64,000 nucleotides of DNA, taken from contig NZ_CP137920.1 in the NCBI RefSeq assembly GCF_033708015.1, positions 3,720,001 to 3,784,000 of the forward strand. Reading direction: 5' to 3'. Positions 45,908 through 58,675 of this stretch are shown here, one piece after another (the first letter of the stretch is position 1; each line of letters opens with the position of its first letter). Source of the stretch: Proteus vulgaris (GTDB lineage Bacteria > Pseudomonadota > Gammaproteobacteria > Enterobacterales > Enterobacteriaceae). The notes under the pieces are model-generated. The model was given only the letters and a program-made list of their open reading frames with translations. It was not told the origin of the DNA and did no database searches. A program made the translations under genes and the position numbers.

Positions 45908-48900
45908 CTAAGGTTCATACCCTAAATTAGGTGCAAGCCAACGTTCAACCTCACTCACGCTCATCCCTCGGCGTTTTGCGTAATCTTCAACCTGATCTTT
46001 TTGAATTTGAGCAACGGCAAAATATTTACTGTCAGGATGACTAAAATACCAACCCGATACTGATGCACCGGGCCACATGGCATACGCATCTGTCAGTTTC
46101 ATCCCAATGCGATTTTCAACATCGAGTAATTGCCAAATTTTGGCTTTTTCTGTGTGCTCAGGGCAGGCTGGATACCCTGGTGCAGGTCGTGTTCCTTGGT
46201 ATTTTTCTCGAATAAGTTCGTCATTAGAGAGGTTTTCATCAGCGCTATACCCCCAAATCGTTGTTCTGACCCGTTGGTGAAGGTATTCAGCAAAAGCTTC
46301 TGCTAAGCGATCGGATAACGCTTTTACCATTATTTTATTGTAATCATCATGAGCATTCTCATACACATTTGCGAGGGCATCTTCTTCTAATCCCCCCGTG
46401 ATGGCAAAAGCACCAAAATAGTCAGCAACACCACTTTCAACAGGCGCAATAAAATCAGCTAAACAGTAATTAGGAAACGCATTTTTTTCCGTTTGTTGAC
46501 GTAAATGGCAGCTTTGCAAAAGTACTTGTTGGCGACTTTCATCTTGATAAATGACAATATCATCACCCAGACGATTAGCAGGAAATAGCCCCATAATCCC
46601 TTTAGGTGTTAACAATTTTTCACGACTTAATTTATCCAGCATTGCATTTGCATCGGTAAATACACGTTTTGCCTCTTCGCCGACCACATCATCTTCTAAG
46701 ATTCGCGGATATTTACCCGCTAAAGACCACGTCATAAAGAAAGGGGTCCAATCGATATATTCACGTAAGGTTTCAATACTTGCTGTGATCTCTTGTACGC
46801 CTAATTGATTAGGCGTTGGTGGTGTGTAATTTTGCCAATCAATTTTGAGCGCATTTTTTCGCGCAACCTCTAAAGAAACAGGCGGTGTACGCGGTTTTTT
46901 TCTGGCGTATTGCTGACGTACTACTTCATATTCACGACGCGTTTTAGCAACAAAATCGGCTTTTTGTGTTTCAGATAATAGTGCGGCAACAACACCTACA
47001 GTTCTCGATGCATTTTGTACATAAACGGTAGGGTGACTGTAATTGGGTTCTATTTTTACTGCGGTATGCGCTTTAGATGTTGTTGCTCCCCCAATCATTA
47101 AGGGTAGAGAGAAACCGCGTCTTTCCATCTCTTTAGCGACATTTACCATCTCATCCAGTGAAGGCGTGATCAGTCCTGAAAGACCAATAATATCAACTTT
47201 TTCATCAATCGCTGTTTGTAGGATCTTATCACAGGGCACCATCACTCCCAGATCGATGATCTCATAGTTATTACATTGCAAAACAACACCAACAATATTT
47301 TTGCCAATATCGTGAACATCCCCTTTTACCGTAGCCAGTAAGATTTTACCTGCTGAACTCCCAGCTTGCTTAGAGGCCTGAATATAAGGCTCAAGATAAG
47401 CAACGGCTTGTTTCATTACACGAGCTGATTTCACAACTTGGGGTAAGAACATTTTGCCTTCACCAAACAAGTCGCCCACCGTATTCATGCCATTCATCAA
47501 TGGCCCTTCAATCACTTCAATGGGGCTTGATGTTTGTTGGCGACACGCTTCGGTATCTTCAACAATGAATTCAGTGATCCCTTTCACTAACGCGTACTCT
47601 AGACGTTTTTCTACATCCCATTGTCGCCATTCTGCCAACTGATGATTTTGCTCATCGCTTTTACTACCACGATAACGCTCTGCAAGTGCTAATAAATTAT
47701 CAGTGCTCTCTTCATGGCGATTTAATATGACATCTTCAACCGCATTACGCAGCTCATCAGGTAATGAGTCATAAATAGCAAGTTGCCCTGCATTTACAAT
47801 TCCCATATCCATACCATTTTTTACTGCGTAATAAAGAAAAACAGAGTGGATCGCTTCACGAACAGGATCGTTTCCCCTAAATGAAAATGAAACGTTAGAT
47901 ACCCCACCAGAAATTAAGGCATAAGGTAGTTGAGATTTAATATCTGCACAGACCTCAATAAAATCAACAGCATAATTATTATGCTCTGCGATACCTGTTG
48001 CGACAGCAAATATATTAGGATCAAAAATAATATCTTCAGGTGGAAAACCCGCTTGCTCTGTGAGTAGTTGATAAGCTCGGCGACAAATTTCAATTTTGCG
48101 TTCTCGAGTATCTGCTTGCCCTACTTCATCAAAGGCCATAACAACAACAGCAGCACCGTATTTACGTACCAATTTAGCATGTTCAAGAAAAGGTATTTCC
48201 CCTTCTTTCATCGAAATGGAGTTAACAATGCCTTTGCCTTGAATGCATTTTAACCCCTCTTCAATCACTTCCCATTTAGAGGAGTCAATCATTACCGGAA
48301 CTTTAGCAATATCAGGCTCTCCAGCAATAAGGTTAAGAAAACGCGTCATCGCTTCAACCGCATCTAACATGCCTTCGTCCATGTTGATATCAATGATTTG
48401 AGCACCATTTTCAACTTGTTGACGCGCAACTTCTAACGCCTCTTGATAATTACCTTCTTTGATTAATCGCTTAAATTTAGCAGAGCCTGTGACATTAGTT
48501 CGTTCTCCCACATTCACAAACAGTGAATTCTCATCTATGACTAATGGTTCAAGACCTGAGAGGCGACATGCTTTTTTTAAGGAGGGTAATACTCGCGGTG
48601 CAATACCTTCTACCGCTTGTGAAATCGCGAGAATATGCGCAGGTGTTGTTCCGCAACACCCACCCACAATATTGAGAAAACCCGCTTGTGCCCACTCTTT
48701 AATTTGCGCAGCCATCTCTTGAGCATCTAAATCATAGCCTCCAAATGCATTAGGCAATCCCGCATTGGGGTGAGCGCTGACATAAGTTTCAGAAATTTGT
48801 GAAAGTGTTTGAATATATTGACGTAACTCTTTAGGACCTAACGCGCAATTTAAACCAAATGAGAGCGCATCGGCATGACGTAAAGAGTGGTAAAATGCTT

Positions 48901-49585
48901 CTGTGGTTTGACCCGTTAGCGTTCTTCCTGACGCATCAGTAATAGTGCCAGAAATCATCACTGGCAATTCAGTATTGAGTGATTCAAATTCACATTTAAT
49001 GGCAAAAATAGCCGCTTTTGCATTTAGTGTGTCGAAAATAGTTTCGACCATAATTAAATCAACACCGCCTTTAATTAATCCGCGTGTTGCTTCTCGATAA
49101 GCGTCCACCAGCTTATCAAATGAAATATTACGAAAAGCAGGATCATTAACATCAGGGGATATAGATGCTGTTCTGTTTGTTGGTCCCAAAACACCCGCTA
49201 CATAACGAGGTTTATCGGGTGTTAAGGCGCTCCATTTATCTGCACAGGCTTTAGCTAATTTTGCCGCTTCTTCGTTCAGTTCAAAACAAAGCGGCTCCAT
49301 ATGATAATCAGCCATCGCGATAGACGTCGAGTTAAAGGTGTTGGTTTCAACAATATCAGCGCCAGCTTGAAAATAAGCATCATGTATATCTGTAATGATC
49401 TGGGGTTGAGTTAAGACTAAAAGATCATTATTCCCTTTAACATCACAATCCCAATCAATAAAACGCTCGCCTCGATAATCAACTTCTGTAAGTTGATATT
49501 GTTGGATCATTGTTCCCATTGCACCATCAAGTACTAAGATACGTTTTTCTAATGCTTCCACCAATGGTTGTTTTATGTTTGCCAC
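45908..49585 (-). CDS. metH: Cobalamin-dependent methionine synthase
   Basis: 1225 residues, close to E. coli (1227). Module order: homocysteine domain with zinc Cys ([23 protein letters not shown]), methyltetrahydrofolate domain ([26 protein letters not shown]), cap and B12 domain with [14 protein letters not shown] and the [13 protein letters not shown] loop, and C-terminal S-adenosylmethionine activation domain ([15 protein letters not shown]). Transfers methyl from folate to homocysteine. Divergent from iclR. Confidence 0.97.
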   Translation of the reverse strand: MANIKQPLVEALEKRILVLDGAMGTMIQQYQLTEVDYRGERFIDWDCDVKGNNDLLVLTQPQIITDIHDAYFQAGADIVETNTFNSTSIAMADYHMEPLCFELNEEAAKLAKACADKWSALTPDKPRYVAGVLGPTNRTASISPDVNDPAFRNISFDKLVDAYREATRGLIKGGVDLIMVETIFDTLNAKAAIFAIKCEFESLNTELPVMISGTITDASGRTLTGQTTEAFYHSLRHADALSFGLNCALGPKELRQYIQTLSQISETYVSAHPNAGLPNAFGGYDLDAQEMAAQIKEWAQAGFLNIVGGCCGTTPAHILAISQAVEGIAPRVLPSLKKACRLSGLEPLVIDENSLFVNVGERTNVTGSAKFKRLIKEGNYQEALEVARQQVENGAQIIDINMDEGMLDAVEAMTRFLNLIAGEPDIAKVPVMIDSSKWEVIEEGLKCIQGKGIVNSISMKEGEIPFLEHAKLVRKYGAAVVVMAFDEVGQADTRERKIEICRRAYQLLTEQAGFPPEDIIFDPNIFAVATGIAEHNNYAVDFIEVCADIKSQLPYALISGGVSNVSFSFRGNDPVREAIHSVFLYYAVKNGMDMGIVNAGQLAIYDSLPDELRNAVEDVILNRHEESTDNLLALAERYRGSKSDEQNHQLAEWRQWDVEKRLEYALVKGITEFIVEDTEACRQQTSSPIEVIEGPLMNGMNTVGDLFGEGKMFLPQVVKSARVMKQAVAYLEPYIQASKQAGSSAGKILLATVKGDVHDIGKNIVGVVLQCNNYEIIDLGVMVPCDKILQTAIDEKVDIIGLSGLITPSLDEMVNVAKEMERRGFSLPLMIGGATTSKAHTAVKIEPNYSHPTVYVQNASRTVGVVAALLSETQKADFVAKTRREYEVVRQQYARKKPRTPPVSLEVARKNALKIDWQNYTPPTPNQLGVQEITASIETLREYIDWTPFFMTWSLAGKYPRILEDDVVGEEAKRVFTDANAMLDKLSREKLLTPKGIMGLFPANRLGDDIVIYQDESRQQVLLQSCHLRQQTEKNAFPNYCLADFIAPVESGVADYFGAFAITGGLEEDALANVYENAHDDYNKIMVKALSDRLAEAFAEYLHQRVRTTIWGYSADENLSNDELIREKYQGTRPAPGYPACPEHTEKAKIWQLLDVENRIGMKLTDAYAMWPGASVSGWYFSHPDSKYFAVAQIQKDQVEDYAKRRGMSVSEVERWLAPNLGYEP

Positions 49586-49826
49586 GTTACGTCCTCTTAA
49601 TCGAGAATATTTTTATGCTTATTTTCCGTTGTTTTTTTATCCTACCATATCTTTTTATAAAGATTTCTAAGACGAAGATGAGAGATTTTCACTCAGTAAT
49701 AAACGCTTTTAATAAATATCTCTAATCACACATTTTGTTTTGAAAAATGCAGTGATCAGAGGAGTTTTATTACGCGAGATAGTTCATAATAGATATTAAT
49801 ATGGATAGCATTTCTGGAGTGTATGC

Positions 49827-50663
49827 ATGACAGTTTCCCCTACAAATAAAAAAGTGCGTAAGACGAAAACAACTGCCACTCAAAGTACCGCACAAGGAGG
49901 CCCTGTTCAGTCGTTAAGTCGTGGATTGACATTATTGGAATATATTTCCGAATCTCCGGGTGGTATCGCCTTAACCGATCTTGCTTTTCAAGCTGGATTA
50001 CCCAATTCCACAACGCACCGCCTACTCACGACACTTCAACAACATGGTTTTGTTCGTCAAGTTGGAGATTTAGGCTTATGGGTTGTAGGTACACACGCTT
50101 TTATTGTTGGCAGTAGCTTTCTACAAACCCGTAATCTTTTGGTCATGGTGCATCCTATTTTACGTCAGTTGATGGAAGACTCTGGTGAAACCGTTAATCT
50201 AGCTATTCTTGACCAAATTGAATTTGATGCGGTAATTGTCGATCAAGTGCAATGTAATGCGTTAATGAGAATGTCAGCTCCTATTGGTGGTAAATTACCG
50301 ATGCATGCCTCTGGTGCAGGTAAAGCGTTCCTTTCTACTTTGCCAGAAAATAAATTACTGCCTTTGCTACAGAAAAAAGGTTTAATGGCTTATACACCTC
50401 ACACCCGAACACTCCCTTCTTCCCTTAAAGAAAATTTAGAGCAAGCGCGTAAACAAGGTTTTTCTTTCGATGATGAAGAACATGCTTTGGGTCTGCGCTG
50501 TATAGGTGCTTGTATTTATGATGAACACCATCAGCCTTTCGCGGCTATTTCACTTTCAGGCCCCGTTTCTAGAATAACGGATTCACGTATCACCGAATTG
50601 GGTGCAATGGTTATCAAAGCAGCAAAACAAATTAGCCGTGAATACGGTGGTGTAAAAAGTTAA
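49827..50663 (+). CDS. iclR: IclR-family repressor, probable glyoxylate-bypass regulator IclR
   Basis: 278 residues. N-terminal winged helix (QSLSRGLTLLEYISESPGGI, TDLAFQAGLPNSTTHRLLTT) and C-terminal effector domain (MSAPIGGKLPMHASGAGKAF, DDEEHALGLRCIGACIYDE). Lies between metH and the ace genes as in E. coli, so it probably represses aceBAK; control of the adjoining edd-eda is also possible. GGAG precedes the ATG. A terminator follows. Confidence 0.88.
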   Translation: MTVSPTNKKVRKTKTTATQSTAQGGPVQSLSRGLTLLEYISESPGGIALTDLAFQAGLPNSTTHRLLTTLQQHGFVRQVGDLGLWVVGTHAFIVGSSFLQTRNLLVMVHPILRQLMEDSGETVNLAILDQIEFDAVIVDQVQCNALMRMSAPIGGKLPMHASGAGKAFLSTLPENKLLPLLQKKGLMAYTPHTRTLPSSLKENLEQARKQGFSFDDEEHALGLRCIGACIYDEHHQPFAAISLSGPVSRITDSRITELGAMVIKAAKQISREYGGVKS

Positions 50664-50673
50664 TCCCGATATC

Positions 50674-50705
50674 TACCTTCCTTGTAACCAACAACAAGGA
50701 AGGTA
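50674..50705. terminator. iclR terminator
   Basis: TACCTTCCTTGT pairs with ACAAGGAAGGTA, followed by TTTCC; 11 bases after the stop codon. Confidence 0.8.
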
Positions 50706-50800
50706 TTTCCCATAATAAAACGATTCAGCTTTGTAAAAAAACAACAATTCTCTCTTTATTCTCTTCAAATATTAAAAACTGTTACTTATCATCTTAAAAA

Positions 50801-50816
50801 ATTGATGTTGATCACA
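50801..50816 (+). promoter_or_regulatory. Possible CRP site upstream of edd
   Basis: ATTGA-TGTTGA-TCACA has a full right half-site and three of five bases of the left half of TGTGA-N6-TCACA. Weak but well placed ahead of the GntR-type operators. Confidence 0.35.
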
Positions 50817-50855
50817 GATGTTGTTTAAGACGAATTAAGAGTATTGCAACTCTTC

Positions 50856-50886
50856 TTGTTACCCGTAACAATGTTACCGGTAACAA
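50856..50886 (+). promoter_or_regulatory. Two abutting GntR-type operators upstream of edd
   Basis: TTGTTACCCGTAACAA (50856-50871) and ATGTTACCGGTAACAA (50871-50886) are both palindromes of the GntR gluconate-repressor type (ATGTTA-N4-TAACAT). They end 80 bases before the edd ATG, which supports gluconate induction of edd-eda and rules out coding from 50844. Confidence 0.8.
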
Positions 50887-50966
50887 ATACTATGGCGAAT
50901 TTAACAATTCTCTTTAAAGCTAATAGTAACGCTCATCACCCTTGTGTGAATAAAGGAAGCATCATT

Positions 50967-52823
50967 ATGACCCCTAAAAATCATGACTCAATTCAGAACG
51001 ACTTTGTTCCCCTTAACGAGACCGTAAAACAAGTGACTGAACGTATTATTGCTCGCTCACAAGAAACTCGTCGTGCTTATCTGAAAAAAATTGAAACCGC
51101 AAAAAGTCAAACAGTACATCGTGCTCAATTGGCTTGCGGTAATTTGGCTCATGGTTTTGCGGCTTGTCAGGCTGACGATAAAAATCGCCTGAAAAATATG
51201 GTTCATAATGATATCGCTATTATTACTGCTTACAATGATATGTTGTCAGCTCATAAGCCATATGAAGATTATCCTCAAAAAATAAAAAAAGCATTACATG
51301 CCGTTGGTGCCGTGGGACAAGTCGCAGGTGGTGTTCCTGCAATGTGCGATGGTGTCACTCAGGGTCAAGATGGTATGGAGCTATCGCTCCTCAGCCGTGA
51401 TGTTATTGCAATGTCAGCGGCTGTGGGTTTATCTCATAATATGTTTGATGGCGCACTCTATTTAGGGATCTGCGATAAAATCGTTCCTGGGCTGACTATG
51501 GCGGCGCTCTCTTTTGGCCATCTTCCTGCTATTTTTGTTCCAGCAGGTCCCATGACTAGCGGTTTACCTAATAAAGAAAAAGTCCGTATTCGCCAACTCT
51601 ACGCTGAAGGTAAAGTGGATCGTCATGCTTTGTTAGAAGCCGAGGCCGCGTCTTATCATGGTATTGGAACCTGTACCTTTTATGGTACAGCAAACTCTAA
51701 TCAGATGGTCATGGAAATGATGGGATTACATTTACCTGGCGCTTCTTTTGTCCATCCAGATACACCGTTGCGTGATGCATTAACAGATGCAGCAGCAAAT
51801 CAAATTGTACGATTAACAGAAAACTCAGGTAATTATCTTCCTATCGGGCAATTAGTTAATGAAAAAGTTATTGTTAACGGCATTATTGCACTACTAACAA
51901 CGGGGGGATCAACGAATCTCACCATGCACTTAGTCGCAATGGCACGCGCAGCGGGAATTATGATTAATTGGGATGATTTTTCTGAACTATCACAAGTTGT
52001 TCCTCTTATTGCACGTATTTATCCTAATGGCCCCGCCGATATCAACCAATTTCAAGCTGCGGGAGGTATTGCGCTGATCATTCGTGAATTACTGAAGAAA
52101 GGTTTAATTCATCGTGATGTACACACTGTTGCTGGATTTGGTATTGAACGTTATACCTTAGAGCCTTGGCTAAATGACGGCAAACTTGATTGGCGTGAAG
52201 GCACGACAAGTTCTTTAGATAAAGAAGTGATTGCTGATATAAATACCCCATTCTCATCGCATGGTGGCACACAAGTGATGCAAGGTAATTTAGGCAGAGC
52301 CGTAATGAAAACCTCGGCTGTACCTGATGAAAATAAAATTATCGAAGCCCCTGCGGTTGTGTTTAATAGTCAACATGATATTGCCGCTAAGTTTGAAGCT
52401 GGCGAACTCAATAAAGATTGTGTGGTTGTTGTGCGTTATCAAGGACCACAAGCGAACGGTATGCCTGAATTGCATAAACTGATGCCACCTTTAGGTGTAT
52501 TAATGGATAAAGGCTATAAAGTGGCATTAGTGACAGATGGTCGACTTTCAGGCGCTTCAGGTAAAGTTCCAGCCGCAATTCATGTTACACCTGAGGCGAT
52601 AAGTGGTGGTTTATTATCCAAAATACGTGATGGCGATATTATTCGTGTTAATGGTAAAACAGGTGAGCTAACGTTACTTGTCGATGAACAAATATTAAAT
52701 GCTCGCCAAGATGAAATTCCTGATTTAAGTGCCAATAATACAGGCTGTGGTCGTGAGTTATTCGTTAATTTACGCCGTCATTTATCAGGTGCTGAACAAG
52801 GTGCTTGCTGCATTGATTTTTAA
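50967..52823 (+). CDS. edd: 6-phosphogluconate dehydratase (Entner-Doudoroff)
   Basis: 618 residues from [20 protein letters not shown], with AAGGAAG upstream; the frame upstream to 50844 runs through the operators. Fe-S dehydratase of the IlvD/Edd family: [97 protein letters not shown]. Converts 6-phosphogluconate to KDPG for Eda, encoded 77 bases downstream. About 15 residues longer than E. coli at the N-terminus. Confidence 0.95.
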   Translation: MTPKNHDSIQNDFVPLNETVKQVTERIIARSQETRRAYLKKIETAKSQTVHRAQLACGNLAHGFAACQADDKNRLKNMVHNDIAIITAYNDMLSAHKPYEDYPQKIKKALHAVGAVGQVAGGVPAMCDGVTQGQDGMELSLLSRDVIAMSAAVGLSHNMFDGALYLGICDKIVPGLTMAALSFGHLPAIFVPAGPMTSGLPNKEKVRIRQLYAEGKVDRHALLEAEAASYHGIGTCTFYGTANSNQMVMEMMGLHLPGASFVHPDTPLRDALTDAAANQIVRLTENSGNYLPIGQLVNEKVIVNGIIALLTTGGSTNLTMHLVAMARAAGIMINWDDFSELSQVVPLIARIYPNGPADINQFQAAGGIALIIRELLKKGLIHRDVHTVAGFGIERYTLEPWLNDGKLDWREGTTSSLDKEVIADINTPFSSHGGTQVMQGNLGRAVMKTSAVPDENKIIEAPAVVFNSQHDIAAKFEAGELNKDCVVVVRYQGPQANGMPELHKLMPPLGVLMDKGYKVALVTDGRLSGASGKVPAAIHVTPEAISGGLLSKIRDGDIIRVNGKTGELTLLVDEQILNARQDEIPDLSANNTGCGRELFVNLRRHLSGAEQGACCIDF

Positions 52824-52900
52824 TGTAGACAAGTTTTGAGACTTAACGAGGAGCAGATTGAATTGATTTGCTCACCACTTTCTGATTAGGAAATACAATC

Positions 52901-53542
52901 ATGGATCATTGGAATACAAGTGCAGAGTCTGTACTAAAATCAGGGCCTGTTGTTCCTGTTATTGTTATCAACCATATTGATGATGCCGTCCCTGTCGCTA
53001 AAGCTTTAGTCGCTGGTGGTGTAAAAGTTTTAGAAGTGACATTACGTACAGAATGTGCAATTGAGGCTATCCGCCGTATTGCAAAAGAAGTTCCTGAAGC
53101 CATTGTGGGTGCGGGTACCGTCATTAATCCTCAACAATTAGCACAAGTCACTGAAGCGGGCGCTCAATTTGCTATTAGCCCAGGATTAACAGAAGCATTA
53201 CTCAAAGCAGCTGTTGCGGGAACGATCCCGTTGATCCCCGGTATTTCAACAGTTTCAGAATTAATGCTGGGCATGAGTTATGGTTTAAATGAATTTAAAT
53301 TCTTCCCAGCTGAAGCTAATGGTGGTGTAAAGGCATTAAAAGCAATTGCAGGGCCATTCTCATCAGTTCGCTTCTGCCCAACAGGTGGTATCTCACCAGA
53401 GAACTACCGCAATTACCTTGCTCTCGAAAGTGTGCTTTGTATTGGTGGTTCTTGGTTAGTACCTAATGATGCGGTGAAAGCAGGCGATTTCCAACGCATT
53501 ACTGAACTGGCAAAAGAAGCTATTGCGGGTACCCAGCGTTAA
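52901..53542 (+). CDS. eda: KDPG/KHG aldolase
   Basis: 213 residues. Class I aldolase splitting KDPG to pyruvate and glyceraldehyde 3-phosphate. Catalytic Glu in [25 protein letters not shown], and Schiff-base Lys in [13 protein letters not shown]. Same strand and operon as edd. Terminator at 53573-53602. Confidence 0.96.
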   Translation: MDHWNTSAESVLKSGPVVPVIVINHIDDAVPVAKALVAGGVKVLEVTLRTECAIEAIRRIAKEVPEAIVGAGTVINPQQLAQVTEAGAQFAISPGLTEALLKAAVAGTIPLIPGISTVSELMLGMSYGLNEFKFFPAEANGGVKALKAIAGPFSSVRFCPTGGISPENYRNYLALESVLCIGGSWLVPNDAVKAGDFQRITELAKEAIAGTQR

Positions 53543-53572
53543 TTATCTCTGTAAAAAATAGATTTTATCCAT

Positions 53573-53602
53573 AAAGGTAGGTATCCCCTTGTACCTATCT
53601 TT
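53573..53602. terminator. Terminator between eda and aceK
   Basis: AAAGGTAGGTA pairs with TACCTATCTTT (one G-T pair), then TATTTTAT; lies between convergent eda and aceK. Confidence 0.75.
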
Positions 53603-53629
53603 ATTTTATCTTTTTACTAGGATAATTTA

Positions 53630-55333
53630 TTAATTAAATCGTTTAGCTTGGGAATAGGCATAAACATCTTCAATATACCCTTCTTTAATTTTTTGCTGTT
53701 GCTGTTGCCAATATTCTGGTGATAAAAGCTCACGATGTTGAGCTTCAAAATAGTGGCAAACTCGCTTATCACTACATAGAAAATAGCGAAACTCTTCAGG
53801 AAATACATCATTGAGTCCAACGCTATACCAAGGCTCGCTCGCTAATTCATCTTCAGGATAACGAGCTGGAGGGATCGCACGAAAATTCATATCTGTCATA
53901 TAACTGATTTCATCATAGTCATAAAAAATCACACGATGATGCCGAGTCACACCAAAGTTTTTAAACAGCATATCGCCAGGAAAAATATTCGCCGCAATAA
54001 GCTCCTTCAACGCTTGCCCATAATCTTCAACAACGGCTTTAAGTTGATTATCATCGCACTGCTCCATATAGATATTCAGCGGTATCATTCTCCGTTCCAT
54101 ATAAAGATGGCGGATCAGTATCTTATCGCCCAGATCTTCCAGTTTATTAGCGATCTCTTGCTCAAGGATCGCCATTAATTCAGGACTAATTCTTTTTTTG
54201 TCGATCACAAAATTCTCAAATTCTTGAGTATCCGCCATCCGACCAACACGATCATGCTCTTTAACCAATTGATAGCACTCTTTTACACGCTCTGCGGTGA
54301 TCGTTTTTTGTGGCGCAAACTTATCTTTGATCACTTTAAAAACGCGATCATAAGTTGGTAATGTAAATACCAACATCACCATCCCTTTTACACCAGGCGC
54401 TTCAATAAATTGTTCTGATGAAAAATTCATAAAGGCAAGATATTCACGATAGTATTCTGTTTTACCGTGTTTTTGACACCCTATCGACATATAAAGCTCA
54501 GCGATAGATTTGCTTGGTAATATATCTCTTAGCCATGCGACTAATGCTGCTGGAAAAGGGGCATAAACCATAAAATAAGAACGAGCAAAACCAAAGACAA
54601 TACTTGCTTCATCTGCCGAGATAAGGCAGGTATCAATCAATAATTGCTGCTCAACATTATGAATGGGTAATAAGAATGGAATATATTGATTATTAATCAC
54701 TATTTTTCCAATCAACCAAGCCGCTTTATTTCGATAAAAGAGTTCATTTGCGATATGAAATACTGCATTCTGTAATTGTTCAGAAGAGAACTGAGCGGTA
54801 AGTACATTACAAATAGAGTGAATGTCACGTTGTTTATTTTGCCACGGTAGCCTCAAAGGTAAGCGTGATAAAATGTCTTGCAATAATGTGGGTAAATCAC
54901 TCTGAATAACAAACGGCTTTGATAACGGTCGAGGTGCTTGTGTAAAACGATAAGCAGGTTGTGATGAAAAAACAAATAGGTTTTTTGTATTCAATTCACG
55001 ATGGTAAAACAGACGACAATAAACAGAATTAAAAAAGCTCTCTGCGATCTCAAATCGAGGGTAATTGGGCAATAATTGTGTATAGTTCTCTTTCACCTTT
55101 TGTAGAAAAAAACTCTCTTTATCAATATCATGTCGAATACATTTAAGTTGCTCAACCACTAATCCAACATGATTATCGTATAAACGGATGCGCTCTTTCA
55201 TCGCGATTTGAACACCATGCCAATCCGCTTGCTCAAAACGATATTGTGCCCCTGATGTTATCTCAAGGAAACGACCATATTGGGCATCAAAACCTTGTAA
55301 AATTGTTTGAGCAATTAAATCTTCTAGCGTCAT
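53630..55333 (-). CDS. aceK: Isocitrate dehydrogenase kinase/phosphatase
   Basis: 567 residues from [20 protein letters not shown], with GAGGT upstream; the 9-residue extension to 55360 is dropped. Bifunctional enzyme that inactivates isocitrate dehydrogenase by phosphorylation to send carbon into the glyoxylate bypass. Family regions: [40 protein letters not shown] and [12 protein letters not shown]. Last gene of aceBAK, 76 bases after aceA. Confidence 0.94.
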   Translation of the reverse strand: MTLEDLIAQTILQGFDAQYGRFLEITSGAQYRFEQADWHGVQIAMKERIRLYDNHVGLVVEQLKCIRHDIDKESFFLQKVKENYTQLLPNYPRFEIAESFFNSVYCRLFYHRELNTKNLFVFSSQPAYRFTQAPRPLSKPFVIQSDLPTLLQDILSRLPLRLPWQNKQRDIHSICNVLTAQFSSEQLQNAVFHIANELFYRNKAAWLIGKIVINNQYIPFLLPIHNVEQQLLIDTCLISADEASIVFGFARSYFMVYAPFPAALVAWLRDILPSKSIAELYMSIGCQKHGKTEYYREYLAFMNFSSEQFIEAPGVKGMVMLVFTLPTYDRVFKVIKDKFAPQKTITAERVKECYQLVKEHDRVGRMADTQEFENFVIDKKRISPELMAILEQEIANKLEDLGDKILIRHLYMERRMIPLNIYMEQCDDNQLKAVVEDYGQALKELIAANIFPGDMLFKNFGVTRHHRVIFYDYDEISYMTDMNFRAIPPARYPEDELASEPWYSVGLNDVFPEEFRYFLCSDKRVCHYFEAQHRELLSPEYWQQQQQKIKEGYIEDVYAYSQAKRFN

Positions 55334-55409
55334 TAACAACCTCACGAAAAAGAGGAGCATCCTGCTCCTGAATTATCACCACAAAAACAGATAATGATAT
55401 TTTTGGATC

Positions 55410-56714
55410 TTAGAATTGCTGCTCTTCTGTTGAGCCTGTTAGTGCCGTTACCGAAGATATGCCACCTTGAATAATCGTCGTTACTTTATCGAAATACCCT
55501 GTTCCCACCTCTTGCTGATGCGATGAGAAGGTATAGCCTTGATTAAGTGCAGCAAACTCTTTTTCTTGCACCTTCTCAACGTAGTGTTTCATTCCTTCGC
55601 CCTTAGCATAATCATGTGCCAGATCGAACATGTTGAACCACATGCTGTGAATACCCGCTAAAGTGATAAACTGGAATTTATATCCCATTGCGGAAAGCTC
55701 ATCTTGGAAATGCGCGATCGTGCGATCGTCGAGGTTCTTTTTCCAATTAAAGGAAGGCGAACAGTTATAAGCCAACATTTTTCCAGGATATTTATCGTGA
55801 ATTGCTTCTGCAAACTTAGCCGCCATTTTCAAATCAGGGAGTGATGTTTCACACCACACCAGATCAGCGTAAGGTGCATAAGCAAGCCCCCGACTAATAG
55901 CTTGATCAATACCCGCATGTGTACAAAAGAAACCTTCAGGTGTGCGTTCTCCCGTTAAGAACGAGCTATCATAAGGATCACAATCTGACGTTAAAAGATC
56001 GGCCGCATCGGCATCTGTTCTCGCAACAAGTAATGTAGGCACATCAGATACATCAGCGGCTAAACGTGCAGCCACCAGCTTTTGTACAGCTTCTTGAGTT
56101 GGAACCAGTACTTTCCCTCCCATATGGCCACATTTTTTCACCGCCGCTAGCTGGTCTTCAAAGTGAACACCTGCTGCACCAGCTTCAATCATTGCCTTCA
56201 TTAATTCAAAGGCATTTAATACGCCACCAAAACCCGCTTCCGCATCAGCCACAATAGGAAGGAAAAAATCAATATAATCTTTATGTTGAGGACCAATACC
56301 ATTTGACCATTGAATTTGATCAGCGCGTCTAAACGTATTATTGATACGTTGAACAACATTAGGAACAGAATCAACTGGATATAGTGACTGATCAGGGTAC
56401 ATACTTGCCGCAGTGTTAGCATCAGCAGCCACTTGCCATCCTGAAAGATACACCGCTTCTAACCCTGCTTTTGCTTGTTGCAACGCTTGTCCCCCCGTTA
56501 AAGCACCTAATGCATTAACATAACCTTTCTTCGATTTTCCATTTAATGATGACCAAAGCCTTTGAGCGCCACGTCTTGCTAAGGTATGTTCTGGGTTAAC
56601 CGAACCTCTTAATTTAATGACATCTTCAGCACTATAAGGACGAGTAATACCTTTCCAGCGAGGTTGTTCCCACTCTTTCTCTAATTGGGCGATTTGCTCT
56701 GATCGACTAGTCAT
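55410..56714 (-). CDS. aceA: Isocitrate lyase
   Basis: 434 residues. Splits isocitrate to glyoxylate and succinate. Catalytic signature [14 protein letters not shown] (about 193-206); [20 protein letters not shown] and [13 protein letters not shown]. Middle gene of the operon, 69 bases after aceB. Length equals E. coli. Confidence 0.97.
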   Translation of the reverse strand: MTSRSEQIAQLEKEWEQPRWKGITRPYSAEDVIKLRGSVNPEHTLARRGAQRLWSSLNGKSKKGYVNALGALTGGQALQQAKAGLEAVYLSGWQVAADANTAASMYPDQSLYPVDSVPNVVQRINNTFRRADQIQWSNGIGPQHKDYIDFFLPIVADAEAGFGGVLNAFELMKAMIEAGAAGVHFEDQLAAVKKCGHMGGKVLVPTQEAVQKLVAARLAADVSDVPTLLVARTDADAADLLTSDCDPYDSSFLTGERTPEGFFCTHAGIDQAISRGLAYAPYADLVWCETSLPDLKMAAKFAEAIHDKYPGKMLAYNCSPSFNWKKNLDDRTIAHFQDELSAMGYKFQFITLAGIHSMWFNMFDLAHDYAKGEGMKHYVEKVQEKEFAALNQGYTFSSHQQEVGTGYFDKVTTIIQGGISSVTALTGSTEEQQF

Positions 56715-56783
56715 AAAAACAGCTCCTATAAATACGGTAGTGATGATGTTTGAAGTTTATAAATACGTTTTGACGTCTATTTT

Positions 56784-58376
56784 TTAATTTAAAAGTTGGT
56801 AACCCGGTAAAGTCAGAAAATCGACTAATTCATCTTGGGTTGTGATCTTATCCATCAAAGAAGCCGCTTCTTTAAAACGCCCTTCTTCAAAACGAGTATC
56901 ACCGACTTCTTGGTGTATCACTTCAAGTTCTTCTTTCAGCATTTTACGGAAGAGATCTTTAGTGACGACTTGCCCATCAGACAGTGTTTTTTGATGGCGG
57001 ATCCATTGCCAAATAGAGGTGCGAGATATTTCCGCTGTTGCCGCATCTTCCATTAATCCGTAGAAAGGTACACAACCATTACCAGAAATCCATGCTTCGA
57101 TATATTGCACCGCAACACGAATATTCGCTCTCATACCCTTTTCTGTGCGCTCACCTACACAAGGTGCTAATAACATTTCAGCTGTTATTTTTTCATTACG
57201 CTGTACATCAAGTTGATTGGAACGTGCCCCCAATACGGCATCAAAAGCAGACAATACAGTTTCAGCAAGACCAGGATGAGCAATCCAAGTACCATCATGG
57301 CCATTTGTTGCTTCAAGTTCTTTATCATCAAATACTTTTTTCAAAATAATGCCGTTTTGCTCTGGATCTCGACTCGGAATAAACGCCGACATTCCACCCA
57401 TAGCAAAAGCACCACGTTTATGGCAAGTTTGGATCAGTAAACGCGAATAAGCACTTAAGAAAGGTTGAGTCATCGTGATCCCCTGTCTATCAGGTAATAC
57501 ACGATCTGGGTAATTTTTTAATGTCTTGATATAGCTAAAAATATAATCCCAACGACCACAATTAAGCCCAACAATATGCTCTTTCATATGAAAAAGAATT
57601 TCTTCCATTTGAAAAACAGCAGGTAAAGTTTCAATTAATACGGTGGCTTTAATAGTGCCTGTTGCTAAACCAAAACGTTTTTCAGTGAAATGAAAAACAT
57701 CACTCCACCATTTAGCTTCTTGCCATGTTTGTAATTTAGGAATGTAAAAATAAGGACCACTCCCTTTTTCTAATAAGGCTTGGTGGTTATGGTAAAAATA
57801 CAAAGCAAAATCAAATAATCCTCCAGCAATAGGCTTCCCTTGCCATAGTACATGCTTCTCAGGAAGGTGAAGTCCTCTTACTCTGGCAATCAATACCGCA
57901 GGCGACGCTTTGAGTTGATAACATTTGCCTTGTTCATTGGTATAAGAAATAGTGCCTTTAACGGCATCGCGCAAATTGATTTGACCATCAATCACTTTGT
58001 CCCATGTAGGCGCTAAAGAGTCTTCAAAGTCCGCCATAAAGACTTTCACATTGGCATTTAATGCATTGATAACCATTTTGCGATCAACGGGTCCTGTTAT
58101 TTCAACGCGACGGTCTTGAAGATCTTTAGGTATAGGATTAACTTTCCACTCTGATTTTATAATGGAATCTGATTCCGAAATAAAATCAGGAAGTTCACCA
58201 TTATCAACTCTGTGTTTCCAGCTATCTCTTTCCGCTAACAAAGCATGACGTCTATCTGAAAAATGATTGACTAAATCAGTTAAAAAAGATTTAACATCTT
58301 GATTTAATATCTCTTTATCCTGTTCGCTAAAAGATTTTGTAAAATTTAATTCTTCTGTGGTTAACGATTGTGACAT
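56784..58376 (-). CDS. aceB: Malate synthase A
   Basis: 530 residues. Condenses glyoxylate with acetyl-CoA. Visible: VFMADFEDSLAPTWDKVIDG, ATVLIETLPAVFQMEEILFH, GLNCGRWDYIFSYIKTL and the C-terminal Asp in FYGLMEDAATAEISRTSIWQ. First gene of aceBAK; divergent from metA. Confidence 0.96.
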   Translation of the reverse strand: MSQSLTTEELNFTKSFSEQDKEILNQDVKSFLTDLVNHFSDRRHALLAERDSWKHRVDNGELPDFISESDSIIKSEWKVNPIPKDLQDRRVEITGPVDRKMVINALNANVKVFMADFEDSLAPTWDKVIDGQINLRDAVKGTISYTNEQGKCYQLKASPAVLIARVRGLHLPEKHVLWQGKPIAGGLFDFALYFYHNHQALLEKGSGPYFYIPKLQTWQEAKWWSDVFHFTEKRFGLATGTIKATVLIETLPAVFQMEEILFHMKEHIVGLNCGRWDYIFSYIKTLKNYPDRVLPDRQGITMTQPFLSAYSRLLIQTCHKRGAFAMGGMSAFIPSRDPEQNGIILKKVFDDKELEATNGHDGTWIAHPGLAETVLSAFDAVLGARSNQLDVQRNEKITAEMLLAPCVGERTEKGMRANIRVAVQYIEAWISGNGCVPFYGLMEDAATAEISRTSIWQWIRHQKTLSDGQVVTKDLFRKMLKEELEVIHQEVGDTRFEEGRFKEAASLMDKITTQDELVDFLTLPGYQLLN

Positions 58377-58440
58377 TCTGCATTCCCCTAAAAGCTTTTA
58401 CACACTTGATTAAGATTAATGCAGTTTTTACAAAAATCAA

Positions 58441-58455
58441 AAATGAATTCCATTT
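58441..58455. promoter_or_regulatory. Possible IclR operator upstream of aceB
   Basis: AAATGAATTCCATTT is a near-palindrome (six of seven pairs) 65 bases upstream of the aceB start. On the minus strand it contains TGGAATTCATT, loosely like the TGGAAAT...ATTTCCA IclR box. Confidence 0.35.
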
Positions 58456-58675
58456 TTATTTAAATAATTTTTAACAATGTGATTACATCGGTGTTTTTTT
58501 ATTGTACAAAAACCAGAATTTCAAAATAACTCGAGGGATCTGGAAGAGATCGACAACAGAGAGAGAAAAGGAATGTTAATTCCTGATGATTGTGGCTATA
58601 TAGTTTTTTCTTATATGAATATTCTTCATACACAACATGAAGACCTCGACATTCAAAAGGTTATTAGCTAAATTT

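Noticed and set aside
50844-50966. N-terminal extension of edd
   Set aside because: Contains the GntR-type operators; the family N-terminus and ribosome site fit the ATG at 50967.
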